NCBI GenBank assembly: GCA_024180945.1
Contig: JAKSGN010000042.1
Location: forward strand, 1 to 64,000
Length of the DNA stretch: 64,000 nucleotides
Direction of reading: 5' to 3'
From: Macrophomina tecta
Taxonomy: Eukaryota > Ascomycota > Dothideomycetes > Botryosphaeriales > Botryosphaeriaceae
Below, in pieces: positions 10,031 through 19,762 of this stretch. A program made the translations under genes and the position numbers. The notes beneath the pieces were generated by a model. The model had not been told where the DNA came from. It worked only from the letters and a program-made list of their open reading frames with translations, and did no database searches. Position 1 is the stretch's first letter. Each line of letters starts with the position of its first letter.

Positions 10031-11339
10031 TTATAACTTCGCGCTTTTGTGAGGTCTGATATTTTCGATCATTATGGCTGCAAGCTCCTCAACCAGAAGA
10101 TTTGGGTGCGTCATAGGAATCTGTGATCCTTGAGTCAGGAGCACGCGCTACAGTAGAGTGCGTAACTTACGAGATGGCCAACGCCTGGGAGTATTTTCAC
10201 CCATCCAGGGCTATTCGAGATCTTTTTGATCACAGCTCGATCCTCAAGAGTGCTACCGTAGTTCAGCTAATGATATTATCATGCTCTGGATACGCGCGAC
10301 TGACAATACTATGCTCTTTTGACCGAGAAGGTAATAATGCGGTTGACGACTTTTTGCCAAGAGATCAGGGAGCTCGGGGATTGGTGCAGAAAAATAGACT
10401 CCCTGGCCTGGAATTAGCGAGGTAGAGATCAAAGCTCCCAATCCATGCTTACCGCTTCCTGTTCTTTTGTGGCTTTCAATGTCCAATAGGTTCCACTTTC
10501 GCATTCTACTTCATGTATCCCGGTGTCCTGCTCAGGAAAGGAGAATCAACACCGATACCTTAGAAATTGGCCTTGCCTTACTCACGATGTATTTTTGGAG
10601 TTGTTCAGGGTGCCAGGTCGACATTACTTTATTACTCATCATAGCTTCTCTGGCTTCTTCATAGCTCGCCCATTTATCAGGCTTTTTTAAGGTTTTGTTA
10701 GCAATGATTTGGTTTCGTCCGGCAAACTGGAATATGATAGGCTCTATGAGGATAGTGGCCGTGAATGCGGAAGGAGCCATCAGTGCAGCATGAGACCTGC
10801 AGCTCGTCAGTCGAGCCCGCAGGCTTCGGCTTTTTCCGTGTGCATTAGTTCGTATTGCTAGTACTCACAGTGTTCCACCGCCAAAAGAATGCCCAATACC
10901 AATTGCGCGCGGTCCTACGCGGAAGTATTCCAGAACCTTTAGGATGTCCTTTGAATGATCAAGCCAGAATGCTTTCGAGCTTCCATCAGTAAGGTCTCTC
11001 ATTTTATGAGCGTTCATTCATACTTTTATCCTTTGCCAGCTTTCCGGTGTTCACGAGGGCACTGTCGCCATGATTCACAGCATCCAGGGCAAGTACGCGC
11101 TTGATATGAGAAGAGATTTCAGGCTTATCCAGAAGTTTTCTGATAATCATCTCCCACATTGCCCTATTGAATGAGACACCGTGCGTGAAAACAAGCGTGT
11201 AGCCCTCATCTGGTGCCGTGGGAATGGTGTAATCATCCACCACGAGTTTGAGCTCAGTGTCGGGTGAGACGACAGTGGACGGATGGCGGGGATGACTGGC
11301 TGGGATTGTGTGGACGCGTTTTACGTATTTCGGGGTCAT
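10031..11339 (-). CDS. Alpha/beta hydrolase, AKT2-like, with peroxisomal C-terminus
   Basis: A multi-exon host gene of the serine alpha/beta hydrolase superfamily. Visible motifs are the oxyanion region VFTHGVSFNRAMWE, the LALDAVNHGDSALVN block, the nucleophile elbow GHSFGGGT and a late GVGHL carrying the catalytic His. Introns with good GT-AG ends are 10868-10797, 10585-10528, 10452-10403, 10309-10267 and 10170-10121, and the frame stays open through all of them. The last exon ends in AKL, a type 1 peroxisomal targeting tripeptide. The layout resembles fungal esterase-lipase genes annotated as toxin-biosynthesis proteins (AKT2 family), but substrate and role are unknown. One problem lies near 11024-10997: exons 1 and 2 differ by one frame, so either a 28-nt GT-AG intron, unusually short, or a frameshift is present. 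No biosynthetic neighbours are adjacent. Confidence 0.82.
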
Positions 11340-11876
11340 ACTGAGTATTCGTTGGAACCGAGGATTCCAATCAGGACAACAGTGAGCGAATTTGATACCA
11401 AAGAAACTGGCAGAGGCGGTAAGTTTAAGTATTCAAGAGCCCTCACCAGTTCTTCGCGCACGTGAATTTACATGCCGGATAATGTCGGAAACACCCGCAA
11501 AGGATATTTGGGGGGTGCAACTTTTGCCGGTGGATGACAACGGAAACACTTGTGCCCGCTGTCTCTAAGGATTTAAACTTTGAACTTCGAGCGTAAAACC
11601 CAATCGAAGCCTAGGGCTAGTTCGAGTCGACCAAGCCGCAACTTGGCGCTGTTGCTTCGGCGAGCTTGGAATGCAGCACTATCGGCACCGACCAACTTAA
11701 CGCCGGCAGTAGCGCCGCTAATTTCCTCGTTGATACCACGCTCTGCATTGGTGTTTTTAGCATGGACTGCTCGAGTTAGTTTTGCTGTGCGTGAAAGATT
11801 ATTGCTCCGTTTACTCGACGGACTTAGGTATTAGCGGTGGTGGCTTTATGACTGTTAGGGGACGTAACGGAAGCTA
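11340..11876. other. Spacer between hydrolase and piggyBac-like element
   Basis: This holds the hydrolase promoter region and about 300 bases of unassigned sequence. A frame of about 80 codons without ATG is open on the minus strand from about 11830 to 11574, but it matches nothing I recognise. No TATA box or other site stands out. Confidence 0.35.
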
Positions 11877-11923
11877 TCTCCCCGGCCGAAGCCGTCCGCC
11901 AGCACGTCCGCCAGCACGTCCGC
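11877..11923 (+). repeat. Left terminal inverted repeat of the piggyBac-like element
   Basis: It begins TCTCCCCGGCCGAAGC and then repeats a 12-base unit CGTCCGCCAGCA about two and a half times. It matches the reverse complement of 14368-14414 with one mismatch. The repeated unit is a likely transposase binding site. Confidence 0.85.
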
Positions 11924-11986
11924 AAACACGTGACTACGAGCTTATCGTAGCTTACCCGATTCAGACAAGTGCATTTGAACTAACTA

Positions 11987-14247
11987 CTACCCTAGTTGAG
12001 CCCTTTTCTCTGTCACAGCCCTTAAGTGATCTTTCCAGCACGTGTCTGTTGGGCACAAGTTAATGTCACACACTGCACAGGCGTAAGAGGTCCGCGGCGG
12101 CCTGCCATTATCCCGTTGCTGCTGCGTGCGATGCGACACTAGACCCTCGCGGCGCAGGCACTGCCTTGGGACTGCCTGTCGCTTGTGAGCGACACAAGCG
12201 CAGCAGGTACTCTCGGGTCTTCTGCCGCGTACGTGTACCTGTGGGTCCGACGCGCTTATAAGCTCAGAGAGCGTTGGCTTGCGCCAGCAGTGCCTTTGGT
12301 ACGTCCTCTCGACCCGTTGTAACAGCTCATGCACTAGCTGCTCGCGAAACTGTTTCATATTCGGCTCGGGTAGCGGTGCTGGGTGCGGCAGAGGAACGCG
12401 TGAGAAGTATAGCCGTTGAAGCTTGAAAGAGTTGGTAATCGCAAGGTCAAGTAATAGGTGTCAGAGTGCCTGTAAGTCATGCGAATTAGCTGTTTCTCGT
12501 GCCTCTCCATATATTTATCACCTGCAATCGCTGGGAACGCAATGAGAACGCATGACTCGCGTCGAGGCTTTGGTACCGGCCGTGGCTCATAAGTCGCGCC
12601 CAGCGACCTTGCGGCTACCTGCCCCACTTACCTTCCAGCCGCGCCAATGAGGTCGCCTTGTTGTGTACTGATCGCGTAGCTGATTATTGACGTCAACTGC
12701 GTTCATATTATGGTTGTAGTTGTTCGCAAAGCTAGGTAGATACACACGCCGATGACCGAGTCGATTCGAGGCGGGCTCGCCTTGACGCTCCCAGTCGTTA
12801 ATTGCCGCCTTGCTCAAGGCCTTAGGCGGACGCCAGCGGTCCTTCTTAACAGTCGTTGTAGCGTCATCCACGGTGCTCACAAATAAAGTTGGTACCGAAT
12901 CTTGCCAGCACACCTGCATAACCTCGTTATCGTGTGTTGCCTTGAAGGACCCCCAGCCAAGCATTGGCTTGCGCCCGTCCTTGAGCGCCGCGAGCTCCAG
13001 GTGGACGCCCGAGCCCTGGCTAGTCTTCGCTGTACCGTGTGCGCCAATACCCTCGCTCCTCAGCGTCTTGTAGAGGTCCTTAGAGGTGTAGAAGTTATCC
13101 AGGTAGATGCAATAGTCGCCGCTGCTGTCACTGCTGTTGCCGACGCGAGGAAGGTGGCTTGCAAGGTCGAGAACGATTGCCTTACTACCAGCGAAGCGGT
13201 GAGGATATCGAGTCCAATAAGGATCGACGTCTATAACGCCAGCTCGTCGTTCGACGTAGCGCCAGTCCAAGATAATATTAGTTGTGCTGTCAGCGATTGC
13301 GTGCATCTTGAAGCCCTCGCCGGCAGGCTTATTAGGTAGCACCATGATGTACATTGAGCGACCTGTAAAGAGCTGGTCATCTCGTCAATAGCAAGCTCAG
13401 AGCCGGGGGTGAAGACTCGCTGCGTTATCCCTTTGATATGACCCTCTAGGCGCGACACCTTGAGTCTCTCAGGCGTGCTACGGTAGGCGGCTTCGGCTGG
13501 AATGTCCTCTGGCTGGCCTTCATGAGAGTCGTTTGGCGGATCAATATGAAAATACTGCTGCAGGAGCTCGTAGCGGCGGATCGAGAGGGCCAGCTGGATC
13601 ATCTTATAGTAATTTCTGTCTCCCTTTGTCCAAAATTGCTCGTAGTGCTCGTGGCCAACGAGACCCATGAGTACCTGTACGGCTATAAAACCGTACAACT
13701 CACCCACAGAGGTGTCAGTCCAGGCTCGCACGCGCAGGCGTCCTTCAGGCGCGTTCAACCGCCAATATTCGTTGGTGTTGTCGCAGATCTCTTCGAGCAG
13801 CCAGTGAGGGAAATACAGGTCGAAGAAGGCAGCCGCGCTGGGCCAGGCGTCGCCGTCGTTGTTGTCGAAATCGTCGGGCAGGTGCAGCTGGGGCTCGCGG
13901 CGAGGGACGTCGAGCTTGTGAAAGCCAGCTGGGGGCTCGTTCCAGGCGATTGCGTCATGAGCAGCGGCGCGGCGGTTCGTCTTGAAAGGATTCTCGCGAA
14001 GGACTGGCTGCTGCGACGGTTGCTGCTGCTGCGACGGCTGCTGCTGCGAGGGCTGGGTAGCTGTGTCGTCTGTGAACTGCTGCGAGTCAGGCTGCTTGTC
14101 GGGCTGCTTGCGCGGGCGACCACGTTTCCTTGGCACTGGGACGGGTATTTGGCTGTCTTGCGTCGCGGGAGGTGTCGGAAGGTCTTCAGCGGGTCGCTTT
14201 GTGCCTGCTCGCGATGAGACACGACGATTCAAGCGCGTGGCTGGCAT
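11987..14247 (-). pseudogene. piggyBac-like transposase with intron, frameshift and nonsense codon
   Basis: The N-terminus has an AT-hook (KRGRPRK) and a Q/S-rich stretch. The DDE_Tnp_1_7 core follows: the first catalytic Asp in ELAIDEMTS, the second in YCIYLDNFYTSK, the third in NAVDVNNQLRDQY. The end is a cysteine-rich domain (CCACV, SYACAVCDINLC) that in this family binds the TIRs. Three features need noting. The frame shifts between IDEMTS (about 13380) and MYIMVLPNKPAGEGFK, consistent with loss of one T. An intron with GTAAGT donor and TTACAG acceptor fits at 12631-12470. The third codon after it is TGA (about 12464) where the family has Trp. The ATG at 14247 is the first in frame. The enzyme cannot be made whole. 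Confidence 0.85.
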
Positions 14248-14367
14248 GGTTAGGGTATAGAAGGTTGGTTGCAGAAGGGCGGCGCGTTCATGAGCGACGA
14301 GGTGTTGTGGAGTTGAAGATAAACGATAAGATTAATTAGGCAAGCGCTAAACCTAAAGGAGGTGCCA

Positions 14368-14414
14368 GCGGACGTGCCGGCGGACGTGCTGGCGGACGGC
14401 TTCGGCCGGGGAGA
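14368..14414 (-). repeat. Right terminal inverted repeat of the piggyBac-like element
   Basis: Inverted partner of the left end, with the same iterated CGTCCGCCRGCA units. It ends GGGGAGA, followed by TA. Confidence 0.85.
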
Positions 14415-15643
14415 TAAAGGGAAAACGACCTCAAACCATGAAGCACGCTCAATACATCAAAAACTTCTCACAGATGCACAAGAAGAGGTCCTTCTCAAGC
14501 ATATATCAGACCTTTCGGATCGGGGAATGCATCCAACTCCGCAGATTCTTGAGAATCTGATCGTAGAAATCGTACGGAAGCCAATCGGACAGTGCTGGGT
14601 TCGCCGGTTCTGTCAACGACACAAAGATCGGATTAAAAGCATCTATCTCCGCGGAATTGACCAAACCCGTAAAGTCACTGATAACTCGACGTATTTTGAA
14701 CACTTCTATTCACTCGTACGAGTCCTCCCTCTCCTGGCTTCCTAATATTTATTGTATGAAGATAAAGGCTAACGTTTCCATTATAGCTTCAGGAAAAGAT
14801 TGAAAAATATCATATTCGTCCGGCAAATACGTACAATTTTGATGAAAAGGGATTCTTGCTAGGTCTCTGCCGTACCATGAAAAGAATTGTCTCAATTCAA
14901 CAGCTTCGGAGGGGAAAGGTTCTCGGGTCGGTTCAAGACGGGAGCCGCGAGTTTATCTCCCTACTTACAGCGATTTGCGCGGACGGAACAGCTCTCCCAC
15001 CAGCCTTAATCTATCAAGGCGATTCTGGCGACTTGCAAGATACCTGGCTTGAGGATTTTGACGGTTCGTATGAGGAAGCGTACTTCGCTGTGTCAAAAAA
15101 AAGGCTGGACAAGCGAGGAGCTTGGAATCTCATGGCTTTCCAAGGTCTTCGAGCCTCGTACGAGGGCAAAAGCAGGAAATTCCCGACGTCTACTTCTTGT
15201 AGATGGCCACTCAAGCCACGTCAATCTTCGGTTTATCGAGTTTTGCGACCGACACGGGGTTATCCTGGTTATTCTACCGCCGCACTCAACCCACCGTCTG
15301 CAGCCTCTTGATGTTGGAATCTTTTCTCCGCTCGCCACGGCCTATTCGAATGAAATTGACCAGTTAATTCAATCAAGCCGTGGATTTTCTCGCGTTACGA
15401 AACGGACTTTCTGGGGACTATTTCGTACGGCGTGGAATTCAGCCTTGACTTTTGAAAATATCCGGTCGGCATTTGCTAGTCCAGGGATTTGCCCCCTCAA
15501 ACCACAGAAAGTCCTAGAGAAAATCAAAAAAGAGACTCCGTCACCGATTTCAAGTGACATTGAAAGGAAAAAACCTACTCCAAGCTCCGTGCGAGGCTTA
15601 CGTCGTGCAGTCAAGGCGATTTCAAAGGAGAAGGATGATATCG

Positions 15644-15884
15644 TGTTGAAAAGAGTCTAATTGACAGCCCAGTACAATTGATGAAGACAAGTTGGCATAT
15701 CTCGTAGAGGGAGGCCGTATGGGCTCCTCTTTATACCCATTTTACCCACTAGGGTAAAATTAGTGGCGTAGCTTACTAACTTAGCAGGATTACTAGGTAA
15801 CGAACTATCGATGCCTAGGAATCCTCTAATAGAACTAAAGACGCCTGGGATTCCTCCAATATAACTAACTTAGTTATCCCAACA
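15644..15884 (-). repeat. Solo LTR S1, Copia-like, with 5-bp duplication TATCG
   Basis: A 241-bp unit that runs TGTTGGGATAAC...TTTTCAACA on the minus strand, with a TATAAAG box in its middle. TATCG flanks it at 15639-15643 and 15885-15889. TG/CA ends plus a 5-bp duplication are the mark of an LTR left after recombination between the two LTRs of a full element. Confidence 0.85.
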
Positions 15885-15895
15885 TATCGCACTCG

Positions 15896-16049
15896 TGTTA
15901 CGGACCTACCTGTATATAGAGTTGTTGGGGCACGATCAGCCACCAGGCTGATCATTGCTGAACCTTTTGTCGACTGTGAGTCGACGGGAGGTTGGCCGAA
16001 TGGTCTTACGCACCGGCTGAAACCCAACACGGTCGGGTCCGTCGTAACA
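15896..16049. repeat. Solo LTR or LTR-like element S2 with 5-bp duplication ACTCG
   Basis: A 154-bp unit starting TGTTACGGACC and ending GTCCGTCGTAACA, flanked by ACTCG at 15891-15895 and 16050-16054. Inside are two hairpins (GATCAGCC/GGCTGATC and GTCGAC/GTCGAC). The ends and duplication fit a small LTR; the partly inverted termini also allow a miniature TIR element. Its orientation is undecided. Confidence 0.75.
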
Positions 16050-16898
16050 ACTCGGGCTTGATCTCATCATTCGGGCAAGCGAAAAGCTAGCAGCCCGAAA
16101 CGAAATTCTTGAACATGAGAATCAAGGACTTCGTGCAGCACTTGTTGGTTAGAAAAACAAGCGGAAAAAAGGGAAACCAATAGGTCTTTTCGATAAAGAG
16201 CGGCCCGGAGAAGCTCAGTTCTTCTCTCCAGCCAAAGTTAGTGCTATACGAGCTCGTGCACAAGAGTTGGAGGATCAAAAGCAACGTGGGAAGGCCGAGG
16301 CTGAGGAGCGACGTCAGAATAAGGCGGTTGAAAGGGAGAGAAAGGCTCAGGAGGCTCAGGAGAAAAGGGAAACCAGGAGAAGAATTCGCGATGAGAAGCA
16401 GCAGCAAAAAGAGCAGCAAAAAGAAGAGCGGCTCGCACGGCAGCAAGCTAATAAACAGCTTCAGGAGGAAAAGCGGCTTCAAAAGGGTCAGGCAAAAGAG
16501 GAAATTCGAGCTCAGAAGCGGAAGAGAGAAGATGCGACACAGAGAAATCCAAAAAGACAGAAATTGGTAGTTGCAGGAAGTGGACGTAAAATCACGCTTC
16601 CCTCTGTAACGAGCGGGCCTCTGCCTCTAAGGATCCAAACACCAAAGAGGGAGAAAACCTGTCGAAGGGTTTCCTTGAATGGGTACAAGAAGAGGGTGAG
16701 AACAAGTTGAACACGTGATGAGACTGAGCACTGCGTGCGAAGGCCGTGTTACTAACAATGTGCTGAATTGTTATGGAAGTTGACCACGAAGGTCAAAGCT
16801 ATCTAAGGAGTGTGGTTTATATACGTGTAGGAAAGTTCATACAATCTGGTGTTGCTGTATGTCGCCGCAGCTCTGGTGGGCGACAGTTGCCTTATGTC

Positions 16899-17322
16899 GA
16901 TGATGATGATGATGAATTCATAGACCGTCCCAACCGCCGAAGGCAGCTATGCGGCATACGGCCGGTTCCTCTGCGCCCGCTAGGCTCCTTTGGGCCAAAG
17001 CGAGACAGCGGAGCCCGGCCTGATTTCTATCTGACCTGTATACCCTGCATGTACGTCTCTTGGCGCTACGGTCTTCCCGCTGCGCCAGCCTTCTCCATGA
17101 ACTATCCCGTCTTCCTCCAGTGTCAAGCTTCATGCTGTGGGCGCGATATCGCTTCGAATTGCCCGAGGAGCTTGGTTGCCATCATGAACTTTGCTGCTGT
17201 AATGGCTGTGCTGCGCTGGCTTAGCAGCTTCCTCAGATCCGTCGTCCAGCGTCTCCGCCCTCTCTCATCCGGCATACGGAAGGTGAGTCTCAGCTCGTCG
17301 AACTTGCTGCACATGTACAGGG
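16899..17322 (-). mobile_element. LINE C copy L4, 3' end only
   Basis: The last about 65 codons of a family C ORF2 (CSKFDELRLTFRMPDERGRR, ending QHEA then stop at 17123) are followed by a 3' UTR that closely matches L3 and L5, and by a (CAT)5 tail on the minus strand at 16899-16913. The 5' side is cut where the tail of L5 begins. It is dead by truncation. Confidence 0.82.
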
Positions 17323-17552
17323 GAGAGGATGATGATAATGATGAATTCATAGTCCGTCCCAGCCGCCGAAGGCAGCTATGCGGCGTAGGGCCGGTTCCTC
17401 CGCGTCCGCTAGACCCGTTTGAGTCTAAGCGAGGCGGCGGGACCTGGCCTGTTCTCTATCTCCTCTGCATACTTCTACATACACGTCTCTTGGCACTTCG
17501 GTCATCCCTCAGCGCAGATCTTTTCCGCAAACTGTCCCGTCTTCCTCCAGTG

Positions 17553-17975
17553 TCAAGCTTCATGCTGTGAGTGTGATGTCGCTCCAAATTGCCCAAGGAG
17601 CCTGGTTGCCACCATGAACTTTGCTGCTGCTATGGCTGTGCTGCGCTGGCTCAGCATCTTCCTCAGATCTGTCGTCCATTGCCTCCTCCCCTTCTTATAC
17701 GGCGTGCGAAAGGTGAGCCTTAGCTCGTCCACCTTGCTACACGAGTACAGCACGTGGCTGACTGTCTGCAGTCCACGCCTACAGTCGCACTCGCCCGACG
17801 CCACGCCCGGCACCTGCCGTAGGTGGAGGAAGTGGAAGGGGTTCTCCCACGGCTCCTGGATGGCGATGATGTCAAACTCGCGCGTTCGTCGGTCCCGAAA
17901 CAGGGGCGCCATCACTTTGGTCCTGGATCTCATAACATTGTACTGCAAGATGGAAAACTGCCTGCCCTTAGTCAT
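17553..17975 (-). CDS. LINE C ORF2 deletion derivative (140 residues)
   Basis: The first about 47 residues are an endonuclease start (FSILQYNVMRSRTKVM, IIAIQEPWENPF). The next residues, HFLHLRQVPGVASGECDC onward, match the C-terminal cysteine-rich part of L3 (HFLHQRKVPGIESGECDC, TVSHVLYTCSK). The catalytic endonuclease residues beyond EPW, the reverse transcriptase and RNase H are all gone, yet the frame remains open to the normal stop. The ATG overlaps the ORF1 stop by eight bases (ATGACTAA). Whether a protein is made or has any role is unknown. It cannot be a polymerase. Confidence 0.75.
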   Translation of the reverse strand: MTKGRQFSILQYNVMRSRTKVMAPLFRDRRTREFDIIAIQEPWENPFHFLHLRQVPGVASGECDCRRGLQTVSHVLYSCSKVDELRLTFRTPYKKGRRQWTTDLRKMLSQRSTAIAAAKFMVATRLLGQFGATSHSQHEA

Positions 17976-19515
17976 CGAGCATTGTGATCTCGTTGCTAAG
18001 TGGCTGTGTGTTTGGCTGCCGAGTATTTGCGATTTGCCTGCCTGACATGGCCAGCGCTTCCTCCCGGAGCTGCTGGCTTGCTCTGATCAGGCTATCGATC
18101 TCTTCTTGCCGCTCTCCCCTCAGCACAGTATCTTCGGGTTCGGCGTGCAGTGACCTCGGTCTTCCGCGCTTCCTGGTCGGGCGTTCTGCCGGGACCGCTG
18201 ACGTTTGATTTGTCGTCTGTTCAGTGGGTTGAGTTATCCGTGTTGGTACTTGCGTCAGTGCTGGTGGTCTCTTGCTGATGTTTTCCGGGTGAAGAAATGG
18301 CCTCATGGCCTTAGCTCGTTCAACCCTCTCCTTCTCTTTCTTTCTCTCTGGACAGGCCGCGCTCCACGCCGTGTGAGAGCGCTTGCACGCAGCGCACCTG
18401 CGCTCCGCGCTTGGGTCCTCCTTCTGTCCGCAGTCTTTGGAATTATGCTGGCCTGCACAATAGCCGCAGGCTTGCGCTGCTTGACACTGGGTTCCTATGT
18501 GACCGTACTTTTGGCAGTTAAAGCACTGCTTGACTTTGCACGTTCGATCGTAGAGCTCGCACGAGAGCATCTCCGCTTGCCACACCATCCCTCCGGTGAT
18601 CGCTACGTTAGCGTCCTCCGCCCTGCTAAACTCCACCACTAGCGACGACGCCTTCTTGTTGGTGGAAGCCTTGGTTAGCCAGCCTACGTATCTAATCTCA
18701 GCATTGGGGAGTAGCGGCTTGTTCTCCGCTTGGAGCAGTTTGATGGCATTTTCCATATCTGAGAGGTCTATTGACTTGGTATGTACGCCGTGCACAATGA
18801 CACCGTACGTCTGTGCCACGATTCGCGCTGTGCCTCCAAACGTCTCCACCCAACTGTGTGCGCTTTCCTGCAGTATCTCCTTCTCTTGTTGGTTCCTTGT
18901 GTATGCTGCAATATCCCCGCTTCGAAGCTGCTTCGCCGCGACTACCTGGATCTTGTTCACCCCGGGGTCCGGCTGCGACTTCAGGGCACGATTAATGCGG
19001 TCTTTGAGGTGGGTCGGGGGCTGCGAGCGGAGGTGGCTGATCATCTGCGGGTCCGTAAGCTTGATTACTAATTCGCGACACCTGTCATTCGGGCTTGGCG
19101 AGAGGTTGGGCTGCATCTGTGCTGTCGCAGTTGCTGTCGTTCGCATCGCTGCTACTCGAGCCCAGGTCATGGGGCTCTGCTGCGCGGTCCGTTGGATTTG
19201 GGAGTCGGCTGTATTGATGGAGTCAGTGGTACGCTTGATGGCGCTTGTGTCCTTCTTGATGTCGTTCGCAGTCTGGAGGACTGAGTGCACAACTGCCTTC
19301 AGCTCGGCCGGCGTCGGCTGGCTGAGGGCTTTGTCGCACAACTCGATGGCGCTTTTGATCAGCGGAGCGATGGTGTGGTAGCGGAAACTGCGTCTGTGGT
19401 CGCCTGCCTCGTCAAGAAGCTGCTTTGCCTGGGTCCTCAGCGGTGCGGCGTGCTCGTAGAGCGAAAGGGGGTTATCGCCGGGTCGCAAGGCGTCGGCGAC
19501 CGCCATAGCGGACAA
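17968..19515 (-). CDS. LINE C ORF1 (Gag-like with zinc knuckles)
   Basis: The 515-residue intact frame starts MSAMAVADALRPGDN. A helical N-terminal part with repeated ADSQIQR-type segments is followed by an RRM-like region (about 150-310) with IRYVGWLTKAS and SSLVVEFSRAEDA. Three zinc knuckles then follow (CFNCQKYGHIGTQC, CGYCAGQHNSKDC, CAACKRSHTAWSAAC at about 330-385), and finally an AT-hook-like TRKRGRPR tail. It would bind and package LINE RNA. In this element it is the only complete protein, and its neighbour ORF2 is only a stub. Confidence 0.87.
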   Translation of the reverse strand: MSAMAVADALRPGDNPLSLYEHAAPLRTQAKQLLDEAGDHRRSFRYHTIAPLIKSAIELCDKALSQPTPAELKAVVHSVLQTANDIKKDTSAIKRTTDSINTADSQIQRTAQQSPMTWARVAAMRTTATATAQMQPNLSPSPNDRCRELVIKLTDPQMISHLRSQPPTHLKDRINRALKSQPDPGVNKIQVVAAKQLRSGDIAAYTRNQQEKEILQESAHSWVETFGGTARIVAQTYGVIVHGVHTKSIDLSDMENAIKLLQAENKPLLPNAEIRYVGWLTKASTNKKASSLVVEFSRAEDANVAITGGMVWQAEMLSCELYDRTCKVKQCFNCQKYGHIGTQCQAAQACGYCAGQHNSKDCGQKEDPSAERRCAACKRSHTAWSAACPERKKEKERVERAKAMRPFLHPENISKRPPALTQVPTRITQPTEQTTNQTSAVPAERPTRKRGRPRSLHAEPEDTVLRGERQEEIDSLIRASQQLREEALAMSGRQIANTRQPNTQPLSNEITMLDD

Positions 19516-19540
19516 TCCGGTATTGGGCGATAGCGGATTG

Positions 19541-19760
19541 CCAGTAGAGCGGCTTAGTACGCGTTGCAGAGCGATTGCGCGTGGTTGTAAGGCGTAATTC
19601 CAAGAATTCGTTCTCGCTGCAGGTGGTTGTTTCCGCCCCTACAGGGGAGAGGAGAGACGAGGTTGGCGATCCTCGAGACGCACGTGATTATCGGGTTTTG
19701 CAGCTTAACTGTCAAAAGGCATTTCGCCGATCGCCGAAATTTTTCACACACGACTTTAGA
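19541..19760 (+). other. Spacer with a possible LINE endonuclease start relic
   Basis: On the plus strand the short frame around 19690-19762 reads YRVLQLNCQKAF, a pattern typical of the first residues of LINE ORF2 endonucleases. It is cut by transposon T1. With so few residues this may be chance. Nothing else is recognised. Confidence 0.3.
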
Positions 19761-19762
19761 TA

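Larger units (their letters stand above)
11877..14414 (-). mobile_element. piggyBac-like DNA transposon (decayed)
   Basis: The element is bounded by inverted repeats of about 47 bp beginning TCTCCCCGGCCGAAGCCGTC with one mismatch. It contains a single transposase gene of the DDE_Tnp_1_7 (PiggyBac) family in minus orientation. TA lies directly outside each end (11875-11876 and 14415-14416). The TTAA duplication expected of piggyBac is not seen. The element abuts a pogo-like transposase relic on the right. Confidence 0.8.
14417..16710 (+). pseudogene. pogo-like DD35D transposase P1, 5'-truncated and interrupted
   Basis: A relic of a transposase related to the intact P2 (25307-27240). It begins inside the CENPB-type helix-turn-helix (LLTDAQEEVLLKHISDLSDR); its N-terminus is missing beyond the piggyBac-like element. 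An intron fits at 14716-14786. The first catalytic Asp is in YNFDEKGFLLG, the second in LLVDGHSSH, the third in RLQPLDVGIF. An A8 run at about 15092-15101 carries a one-base frameshift. Two solo LTRs (15644-15884 and 15896-16049) interrupt the gene; removing each with one copy of its duplication restores the frame from EKDDI into RASEKLAARNEI. One TAG follows (about 16153), then a long KEQR-rich coiled tail. The right end of the element is not found. Confidence 0.85.
17325..19540 (-). mobile_element. LINE C copy L5, internally deleted, ORF1 intact
   Basis: It has a full ORF1 and a family C 3' UTR with an ATC-rich tail at about 17327-17343. Almost all of ORF2 is missing: the first endonuclease codons are joined in frame to the last about 95 codons. 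It keeps what is needed to be mobilised in trans (ORF1, 3' end). The 5' limit near 19540 is approximate. Confidence 0.8.

Noticed and set aside
13522..14217. 231-codon plus-strand frame
   Set aside because: It is antisense to the piggyBac-like N-terminus; its length comes from the GC- and CAG-rich composition of the sense strand.
15960..16045. tRNA-like A box and B box in S2, suggesting a SINE
   Set aside because: The B box does not match well and no cloverleaf forms; TG/CA-type ends and a 5-bp duplication fit an LTR better.
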